This document shows positions 1 through 5,387 of a stretch of 9,004 nucleotides of DNA, in pieces; position 1 is the stretch's first letter, and each line of letters starts with the position of its first letter. Below the pieces are notes generated by a model, which made no database searches, had not been told where the DNA came from, and saw only the letters and a list, made by a program, of their open reading frames with translations. The stretch is taken from positions 1 to 9,004 of the forward strand of contig JAEZAV010000190.1 of assembly GCA_023430285.1 (NCBI GenBank), written 5' to 3'. Position numbers and translations under genes: made by a program. The DNA is from Methanobacteriota archaeon. Lineage in GTDB: Archaea; Methanobacteriota; Methanobacteria; Methanobacteriales; Methanobacteriaceae.

Positions 1-105
1 AATTTAATAAAAAACAACAAATACGTAGAAATAGAAAACGGACCGCACGGCCTCCTATGGAGCCATGCAGAACAAGTAAATCAAGCCCTTTTGGACTTTC
101 TATAG
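1..105 (+). CDS. C-terminal end of an alpha/beta-hydrolase-fold protein (partial)
   Basis: The window opens inside a reading frame of 34 sense codons ending at TAG (103-105). The visible peptide contains YVEIENGPHGLLWSHAEQVN and ends ALLDFL. This is the usual last segment of alpha/beta hydrolases of the chloroperoxidase/esterase type: a strand, then Gly-Pro-His-Gly with the catalytic-triad histidine (His16 of the visible part), then a final helix with the pattern HAEQVNxALLDFL. The Ser and Asp of the triad would lie upstream, outside the window. The substrate cannot be told from this piece. The gene is followed by its own terminator and is not obviously in an operon with the kinase 264 bp downstream. 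The family call is fairly sure from the His motif and helix; any enzyme name would be a guess. Confidence 0.72.
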   Translation, partial: NLIKNNKYVEIENGPHGLLWSHAEQVNQALLDFL

Positions 106-136
106 GTTGAACCCTAGAGCAATCACAAACCCTTGG

Positions 137-189
137 GCTTAAAAGAGAAAACTAATTTTCTTTTGAGCTTTTTACAAACTATTTTTTTT
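137..189 (+). terminator. Hairpin plus T-run terminator after the hydrolase gene
   Basis: The arms GCTTAAAAGAGAA (137-149) and TTTTCTTTTGAGC (156-168) pair over 13 bp with G-U wobbles, around the loop AACTAA. A T5 run follows directly (169-173), and a T8 run lies slightly further on (182-189). It begins 31 bp after the stop codon of the upstream gene. Archaeal RNA polymerase terminates mainly at T-rich tracts, so the T-runs alone could suffice. Confidence 0.6.
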
Positions 190-310
190 ATTCCAACATC
201 ATTTTGTGAACCTTTAAAAGAATAATTTAATAATTGGCCAAAAAGCAGATCATAGGACATAAATAGCTTAATAAACCTCTATATTTACTAAAAATGTCCA
301 TTGAATTTTT

Positions 311-325
311 AGAAAAGTTTATTAT
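311..325 (+). promoter_or_regulatory. Candidate BRE/TATA promoter of the first kinase gene
   Basis: AGAAAAG (311-317) followed by TTTATTAT (318-325) resembles an archaeal purine-rich BRE plus TATA box. A start about 25 nt downstream (roughly 343-350) would leave a short leader containing the ribosome binding site at 358. A second TATA-like sequence, CTATATTT near 279-286, is an alternative. The DNA is so AT-rich that neither can be fixed by eye. Confidence 0.3.
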
Positions 326-357
326 CGATTCTGTACAAATAAATAATTATAGAGATT

Positions 358-363
358 GGTGAT
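358..363 (+). promoter_or_regulatory. Ribosome binding site that fixes a TTG start
   Basis: GGTGAT matches the 3' part of the archaeal Shine-Dalgarno consensus GGAGGTGATC. It sits 5 nt before the TTG at 369. An in-frame TGA (360-362) lies inside this site, so no longer in-frame start is possible, and the next in-frame ATG is codon 87, inside the first PAS domain. This makes the TTG the only reasonable start. Confidence 0.7.
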
Positions 364-368
364 TTGAT

Positions 369-3300
369 TTGGCTGTTAAAACTGATGAAGATTCAAATCT
401 TGAACTTTGCAAGGCTCTTTTTAAGAATAGTTTAGATCCTATATTTTTAACTAAAATTGATGGTAGCATATTCTATGCAAATCCTGCTGCTGAAGCTTTA
501 TTCGGATACAAAAAAGCTGAAATATACAAACTTGGAAGAAAAGGCATAGTAGATTCCCAAGACAAAAATTTATCCCTCCTTTTAAAGCAAAGAACAACTC
601 ATGGCAAAGCCAAGGGTGAACTAACAATGATAAAAAAGGACTGTACCAAATTTCCTGCTGAAATTTCCACAAGCATATTCAGTTGTAATGGAAACAATGA
701 CTACACATTCATGATCGTAAGGGATATCTCTAAACGCAAATTGAACGAAAAGCAGATTGAGTACCATTCCATGCTACTGAGTCGTGTGAACTACGCAGTT
801 GTTGGTGTGGATGAGAACTTCAAGATAAATTACTGGAACAACGGTGCTGAGGATACCTATGGCTACACCGAATCTGAGGCCATGGGAAAAACAACGCACA
901 AACTGTTGCAGCATAAAAAAATCCTCTACAAAAATATGGAAGCACGTCCAAAAACTAGTTTTATACTTGACACCTTCAATAAAAAGATGGAAAAAATCGT
1001 TGCTGAAGTGAATTCAACAAAAATAGTTGATAATTCTGGTAAAAAAGGTTATCTTATTGTTTATCATGATATAACAGACAAACAGAAGGAAGAAGAGATC
1101 AAAAAGAAGTTAAGGGAACATGAACACATCCTCACAGACCAACTTCAAACAACCAACACCGACCTTAAAATCATGACTGAGAAACTTAAGACAACCAACA
1201 AGGAATTGATGCTACAGCAAGATTATCTTTTAAACCTGAACCAAGAACTGGAAGAAAGGGAGGAGTTAAGCCAGGCTTTGAATCGGGTAAACGCCCATAT
1301 AAATTCAAAACACAGTTACGACGAAATAATGGAATTCATACTTGAAGAGGGAGTTAAATCCATAGGTGCCGAGTCTTCCGTCATAAATTTACTTGAGAAC
1401 GATAAATGGGTTGTTAAGTACAGTTACAACTTTCCAGACAGCATAAAAGGACAGGTTAAAACCCATGAAGAATCTCCAACATCTGTGCACGTAGCCCACG
1501 AAAGGAAAGCTGTTGCATTTAACGATGCTGTTTCCGACCCACGTGTTAACAGGCCGAGTATGAAAACACATGGAATTGCATCCCTCCTGGTTGCACCCAT
1601 AATGAGAAACGACGCTGTTATTGGAGTTATAGCATTTTATCACCACAAAAATCAGGTAGTTTTCAGTGAAGCACAGGTAGACTTTGCAGATAAATTGGCA
1701 TCATCACTGTCCCATGCTGTAGAAAATTCCAAACTCTTTGAAACCATTAAAAAAAGTGAAAAAAAGTATCACTCCCTATACTCTGCAATGAACGAGGGAG
1801 TGGCACTTCACGAAATAGTGTACAATTCAAGGGGTGAAGCCGTGGATTACGTTGTCACTGATGTTAACAACAGCTACGAAACCCTGGTGGGGCTCAGTGA
1901 AGAAGAAGTGATTGGAAGGAAGGCTTCAGACATATACGGTATGGATAAACCTCCCTACTTGGACATATACTCCAGGGTGGCCAGTACAGGAGTATCTGAA
2001 AAATTTAAAACTTACTACGAACCACTCAATAAACATTTCAGCATATCAGTTGTTTCTCCAGATAAAAACAGTTTCGCCACGGTATTCGAAGATATTTCTT
2101 CCAGAATAGAGTACGAAAGAAAATTGCACAAGAGTGAAGAAAAATATCGAAATATCATTAACAACCTCCAAGACGGTTTTATAAGGATAAATACAGCGGG
2201 TAAAATAGTTATGGTAAGCCCATCTGCAGCCATGATGCATGGCTACAGTTCTTCAGAAACTATGCAAGGAGTGGAAGTTAAAACTCTCTTTTCTGACAAA
2301 AAACAGTTGTCCGGGATAATTCACCTACTAAACAAAAATGGTGAAGTTAAAAATTTAGAGAGCACCCTCACAAAATTGGATGGTGGATCATTTTATGCAT
2401 CACTGAATTGCCAGTACCATCTCGGCGAACATGGCCAGAAAAAGGGTATAGACCTGTTTGTCAAGGACATCACAGAACAAAAGCAAACTGAAGCAGATCT
2501 GGAAAAAAGCAGGAACAACTTATCAGAGGCTCAGCGTATTGCACATATTGGTAGCTGGGAATGGAATGTTGAAACTGATGAACTTGACTGGTCAGACGAA
2601 CTTTACTCCATTTTCAACCTTGACAAGAAACATTACACCCCCACAATGAAATCATTTTTCAAATATTTACACCCTGACGACCGCGAATTTGTATCTAAAA
2701 AGTTTAATACCATTGTTTTAGAGAAGGAGAAGGTTAAATATGATTTTAAGATCGTTTTAAACAACGGTTCAACACGTATTTTAACTGCCCTTGCAGAGGT
2801 TACTGATCAAGACCAAGCTGGAAATGCCAAGAAGATCATGGGAATTTATCAGGATGTCACAGAAATTAAATTAGCTGAACAGGAAATTTTAACGGGAAAA
2901 AATGTGATTGAAGCTATTAATAACGTTTTCCAGGAATCTTTGACAACAGAGTCTGAAAAGGAAGTTGTTATGAAGTGTCTTGAAGTTGCCGAGGATCTAA
3001 CTGAAAGTGAATTCGGGTTTCTTGGAGAGATCAACAAAAAAGGCCGTTTAGATGACAGGGCATTGAGTCCTCCAGGATGTTCTAGATGCCAAACAGAAAA
3101 TGCAACAGAACTTTTAAAGGACATGGAAATAGTTAGTTACTGGGGGCGAACCATAAAAGAATCTAGATCCCAATTGGTGAACGATCCAAAATCAGATCCA
3201 GATAGTAAGGGATTGCCAAAGGGACATCCTCCAATTAATAATTTCCTAGGAGTTCCACTTAAAAAAGGTGCTAAAACAATTGGTATGATTGCATTAGCCA

Positions 3301-4118
3301 ACAAAAAAGGTGGTTACACCCATCGAGATAAAAAAAATATAGAAACCCTTTCAGTTGCATTTGTTGAAGTGTTGATGCGTAAAAAGGCAGAGGTGGAAAT
3401 AATTAACCATATGAAAAGACTGGCACAATCCAACAAGGAACTGGAACAGTTTGCATACATCACTTCCCATGACCTCAGAGAACCTTTAAGGATGATAACC
3501 AGTTTTTTACAGTTACTCCAGCGAAGATATGAGGACAAGTTGGATGAAGATGCCAATGAATTCATAGAGTTTGCAGTTGCTGGTGCCAAACGTCTTGACA
3601 ACATGACCAACGACCTACTGTCCTACTCAAGAATTGCAAGTAGTAAAAGGCAGATAAAACTCGTGAACTTCGAAGAAGTTTTAAATGAAACATTGCAGAA
3701 CTTGAGAATTCCAATAGAAGAAAATAAGGCGATTATAACCCACGAACCACTGCCAACAATCAAGGGAGATGCTAAATTAAAGGTTCAGCTCTTCCAAAAT
3801 ATCATTGGAAACGCACTTAAATACAGGAGCGAAAAAACTCCTGAAATTCATATTTCAGCTAAAAAGGAAAATGACCACTACATATTCAGTATAAAAGATA
3901 ATGGTATAGGCATGTCAAAGGAACACCTGAAAAAGATATTCACCATCTTCCAAAGGCTCCACACACATGAGGAATATGAAGGAACAGGAATCGGCCTTGC
4001 AATAGCCCAAAAAATAGTTCATCAGCAGGGAGGAACAATATGGGCAAAATCAGAACCTGGAAAAGGCAGCACCTTCTACTTCACAATACCAATCAAACCA
4101 ACTAAATTAATGAATTAA
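369..4118 (+). CDS. Multi-PAS/GAF cytoplasmic sensor histidine kinase (1249 aa)
   Basis: This is a sensor kinase that should autophosphorylate on His and pass phosphate to an unlinked response regulator. Approximate domains: PAS 14-124; PAS 132-240; coiled coil 240-305 with three 14-residue repeats; GAF 300-458; PAS 464-583; PAS 590-707; PAS 723-838 (type with GSWEWN and HPDDRE); GAF 842-1008; HisKA 1024-1090; HATPase 1135-1243. The phosphoacceptor is His1034 in ITSHDLREPL. The N box has Asn1144 and Asn1148 (LFQNIIGNALKY), the G1 box is DNGIG at 1177-1181, and the G2 box is GTGIGL at 1205-1210, so the ATP site is complete. The HisKA resembles phytochrome-like kinases. No signal peptide, membrane segment or receiver domain is visible, so it acts in the cytoplasm. 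GAF2 has Cys904, Cys907 and His953, a possible heme or metal site. The start is TTG. The gene is paralogous to the kinase at 5388. The signal sensed is unknown. Confidence 0.95.
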   Translation: MAVKTDEDSNLELCKALFKNSLDPIFLTKIDGSIFYANPAAEALFGYKKAEIYKLGRKGIVDSQDKNLSLLLKQRTTHGKAKGELTMIKKDCTKFPAEISTSIFSCNGNNDYTFMIVRDISKRKLNEKQIEYHSMLLSRVNYAVVGVDENFKINYWNNGAEDTYGYTESEAMGKTTHKLLQHKKILYKNMEARPKTSFILDTFNKKMEKIVAEVNSTKIVDNSGKKGYLIVYHDITDKQKEEEIKKKLREHEHILTDQLQTTNTDLKIMTEKLKTTNKELMLQQDYLLNLNQELEEREELSQALNRVNAHINSKHSYDEIMEFILEEGVKSIGAESSVINLLENDKWVVKYSYNFPDSIKGQVKTHEESPTSVHVAHERKAVAFNDAVSDPRVNRPSMKTHGIASLLVAPIMRNDAVIGVIAFYHHKNQVVFSEAQVDFADKLASSLSHAVENSKLFETIKKSEKKYHSLYSAMNEGVALHEIVYNSRGEAVDYVVTDVNNSYETLVGLSEEEVIGRKASDIYGMDKPPYLDIYSRVASTGVSEKFKTYYEPLNKHFSISVVSPDKNSFATVFEDISSRIEYERKLHKSEEKYRNIINNLQDGFIRINTAGKIVMVSPSAAMMHGYSSSETMQGVEVKTLFSDKKQLSGIIHLLNKNGEVKNLESTLTKLDGGSFYASLNCQYHLGEHGQKKGIDLFVKDITEQKQTEADLEKSRNNLSEAQRIAHIGSWEWNVETDELDWSDELYSIFNLDKKHYTPTMKSFFKYLHPDDREFVSKKFNTIVLEKEKVKYDFKIVLNNGSTRILTALAEVTDQDQAGNAKKIMGIYQDVTEIKLAEQEILTGKNVIEAINNVFQESLTTESEKEVVMKCLEVAEDLTESEFGFLGEINKKGRLDDRALSPPGCSRCQTENATELLKDMEIVSYWGRTIKESRSQLVNDPKSDPDSKGLPKGHPPINNFLGVPLKKGAKTIGMIALANKKGGYTHRDKKNIETLSVAFVEVLMRKKAEVEIINHMKRLAQSNKELEQFAYITSHDLREPLRMITSFLQLLQRRYEDKLDEDANEFIEFAVAGAKRLDNMTNDLLSYSRIASSKRQIKLVNFEEVLNETLQNLRIPIEENKAIITHEPLPTIKGDAKLKVQLFQNIIGNALKYRSEKTPEIHISAKKENDHYIFSIKDNGIGMSKEHLKKIFTIFQRLHTHEEYEGTGIGLAIAQKIVHQQGGTIWAKSEPGKGSTFYFTIPIKPTKLMN

Positions 4119-4174
4119 AATTGATGCAAACTAACTGAACATGGGTATCCTGTTTAAAGTACAGAACTTCTTCT

Positions 4175-4206
4175 AAAAAAATGATGGAAATAAATTTTTC
4201 TCATCA
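4175..4206 (-). terminator. Hairpin and T7 terminator of the VOC-SRPBCC gene
   Basis: Read on the minus strand, TGATG-A-GAAA (4206-4197) pairs with TTTCCATCA (4190-4182): nine pairs with one bulged A, around a 6-nt loop. A run of seven T follows immediately (4181-4175). It lies 12 bp beyond the stop codon of the minus-strand gene. On the plus strand no T-run follows the hairpin, so any role in ending the kinase transcript is less clear. Confidence 0.6.
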
Positions 4207-4218
4207 AACTTCAAATTA

Positions 4219-5031
4219 CTACTTCTTTTTTAAGTGGGCTTCGAGCTTGTCCAGAGATTCCTGCCAGCCAGTTTCTGCCATGGCACTGTTACCATGGTCT
4301 GGAAAACCTTGATGTTCGATGGTTAATCTGGTTGCACCATCTTCCTCATTAAAGGTAACTGTTACAGTGAGTTCCATTGGCCAGTCTTCGCCCATTCCAT
4401 AGTGACTTGCTGGAACAACGTTACCATCTGAGTCTGCAAAGCTGTCGGTTGATACTATTTTTTCTTTGGGTACAACTTCCCTGTAAACACCGGTACTCCA
4501 AACTTCATCTCCCTCTGAAGATCTCATTGAATTTAAATAAGAGCCTCCCACTTGAAGATCCATCTTCACCACAGGTGCTGTGTAATTTTTCGGTGCCAGC
4601 CATTCTTTAACATGTTCAGGTTCTGCCCATGCCTCCCAAACATCCTCAATTTTAGCATCGAAGAGCCTTGAAATGTAAACCATGGTAACTTCTATAATTC
4701 CAAACACGTTGCCCTCAGTATCTCTAAACAAACCATTAAAACCCATGCCCGGTATGGGCATTTTCTCGGTCAACATCTTCCCACCGTTTGCTTCTATTTT
4801 TTTAGCAAATTCCTCGTAAGACTCGACATTGATGGTGTCCCTAACCGCGCTCCCTTTTTCTTTGGGATAAATAGCACCATTTATCCCATTTTCTTCTTCA
4901 GATCCCGTGGAAACAAGCCAATAATCTCCATGTTCCCATTTTTGAATTTCCCAGCTGAAAACTTGTTCATAAAAATTTATAGCCCTCTTAGGATCTTCTG
5001 CAGGTATTTCAAAGTGTATGACTCTTGACAT
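4219..5031 (-). CDS. Fusion protein: VOC (glyoxalase-like) domain + SRPBCC/AHSA1 domain (270 aa)
   Basis: Two small-molecule-binding folds are joined in one frame. Residues 1-114 are a VOC/glyoxalase-bleomycin-resistance domain: it starts MSRVIHFEIPAEDPKRAINF and ends RDTEGNVFGIIE, where His6 and Glu114 sit at the usual metal-ligand positions of the fold. Residues 117-268 are an SRPBCC (AHSA1/START-like) domain: SRLFDAKIEDVWEAWAEPEH at its N-terminus, then TDSFADSDGNVVPASHYG and a closing GWQESLDKLEAHL helix. These families are usually encoded separately. The linker is only about two residues, and Met117 may be a relic of a former start. No signal peptide or membrane segment is visible, so it is cytoplasmic; the ligand is unknown. 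I chose the ATG at 5031: AAGGAG (5049-5044) lies 12 nt upstream, whereas the in-frame TTG at 5043 directly abuts that site with no spacer. The gene is convergent with the first kinase and divergent from the second. Confidence 0.88.
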   Translation of the reverse strand: MSRVIHFEIPAEDPKRAINFYEQVFSWEIQKWEHGDYWLVSTGSEEENGINGAIYPKEKGSAVRDTINVESYEEFAKKIEANGGKMLTEKMPIPGMGFNGLFRDTEGNVFGIIEVTMVYISRLFDAKIEDVWEAWAEPEHVKEWLAPKNYTAPVVKMDLQVGGSYLNSMRSSEGDEVWSTGVYREVVPKEKIVSTDSFADSDGNVVPASHYGMGEDWPMELTVTVTFNEEDGATRLTIEHQGFPDHGNSAMAETGWQESLDKLEAHLKKK

Positions 5032-5043
5032 ATAAAATTCCAA

Positions 5044-5049
5044 CTCCTT
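5044..5049 (-). promoter_or_regulatory. Ribosome binding site of the VOC-SRPBCC gene
   Basis: AAGGAG on the minus strand matches the 5' part of the Shine-Dalgarno consensus. The spacing to the ATG at 5031 is 12 nt, slightly long. The spacing to the TTG at 5043 is zero, which argues against the TTG as start. Confidence 0.55.
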
Positions 5050-5070
5050 TTAAATTGGTATGCAATTTAA
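5050..5070. repeat. Perfect inverted repeat, candidate operator
   Basis: TTAAATTG (5050-5057), a 5-nt spacer GTATG, then CAATTTAA (5063-5070) form an exact 8+8 bp dyad. It directly abuts the AAGGAG ribosome binding site of the VOC-SRPBCC gene. It could be an operator for a dimeric regulator or a small hairpin in the 5' leader. Short AT-rich dyads also arise by chance. Confidence 0.45.
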
Positions 5071-5102
5071 TTTATCCAAATTCATTACACCCCTCAATAA
5101 TT

Positions 5103-5110
5103 GATTATAC
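5103..5110 (-). promoter_or_regulatory. Candidate TATA box of the VOC-SRPBCC gene
   Basis: The minus strand reads GTATAATC here. A transcript starting about 25 nt downstream (near 5080) would carry a roughly 50-nt leader containing the 5050-5070 dyad. The alternative is the AT-rich stretch at 5063-5080, which would place the dyad between TATA box and start. The two cannot be separated by eye. Confidence 0.25.
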
Positions 5111-5201
5111 TATGTTTTTTGGATCTAATAATTTTTTACAATAAAATAACTGAATTCTCAAATGAAACCTATAATTAAGGTACAATTCTGATTTACATGT
5201 T

Positions 5202-5225
5202 TCAAACAACTCCCCTCAAACAACT
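5202..5225. repeat. Perfect 10-bp direct repeat, TCAAACAACT twice with a CCCC spacer
   Basis: TCAAACAACT occurs at 5202-5211 and again at 5216-5225, separated by CCCC, giving a 14-bp period. It lies about 160 bp upstream of the second kinase and about 170 bp upstream of the VOC-SRPBCC start. It may be a paired protein-binding site; no function can be assigned from sequence alone. Confidence 0.4.
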
Positions 5226-5352
5226 GGTAAAAAATTGGAAACTAGATATATCCTAATATTATCCTTAAATTTATGAATAGTTCCATGGGACGAGCCTTTA
5301 TTTCAATCACAGATTTAAATTGTTTAAAACCATTTTTTACTCCAAATCTTTT

Positions 5353-5368
5353 GTTAAATTATTTATAC
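5353..5368 (+). promoter_or_regulatory. Candidate BRE/TATA promoter of the second kinase gene
   Basis: GTTAAA (5353-5358) followed by TTATTTATAC (5359-5368) is the best archaeal TATA-like element upstream of this gene. Its distance predicts transcription starting at about 5386-5392, which is at the first ATG itself. That implies either a leaderless message or use of the ATG at 5418. Confidence 0.4.
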
Positions 5369-5387
5369 AAGGTTGATCTAATCTAAT

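Larger units (their letters stand above)
5032..5387. other. Divergent intergenic region between the VOC-SRPBCC gene and the second kinase
   Basis: These 356 bp contain no credible gene. The longest plus-strand frame I noticed that begins with ATG (5198) is 19 codons, with no ribosome binding site and no recognisable similarity. The region holds the start signals of both flanking genes, a perfect 8+8 bp inverted repeat (5050-5070), a perfect 10-bp direct repeat (5202-5225) and a near-palindrome GTTCCATGGGAC (5280-5291). The rest is AT-rich spacer with no structure I can support. Confidence 0.6.

Noticed and set aside
2849..3124. 91-codon antisense frame inside GAF2 of the first kinase
   Set aside because: It lies fully within a well supported coding region and has no recognisable domain. 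It is a shadow frame.
3314..3610. Antisense open frame opposite the HisKA region of the first kinase, similar to one at 8015-8374 opposite the second
   Set aside because: The two antisense peptides look alike only because the coding strands are homologous there. Neither shows a protein-like composition or a recognisable domain.
4156..4170. Small hairpin after the first kinase stop codon as its terminator
   Set aside because: Its stem has only four base pairs (CTGT/ACAG) and no T-run follows.
4681..4683. Internal ATG (Met117) as the start of a separate SRPBCC gene
   Set aside because: The frame is continuous with the VOC domain, there is no stop between them and the upstream purine stretch is weak. 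A fusion is the simpler reading.
5041..5043. TTG start for the VOC-SRPBCC protein, adding four residues
   Set aside because: The AAGGAG site directly abuts this TTG with no spacer, and the VOC fold normally begins at the following Met-Ser-Arg-Val.
5198..5257. 19-codon plus-strand frame in the divergent intergenic region
   Set aside because: There is no ribosome binding site, the peptide is very short and it resembles nothing I know. It spans the direct repeat by chance.
5280..5291. Near-palindrome GTTCCATGGGAC as an operator
   Set aside because: It is only 12 bp with one mismatched pair and is not placed next to a clear promoter element. It is too weak to call.
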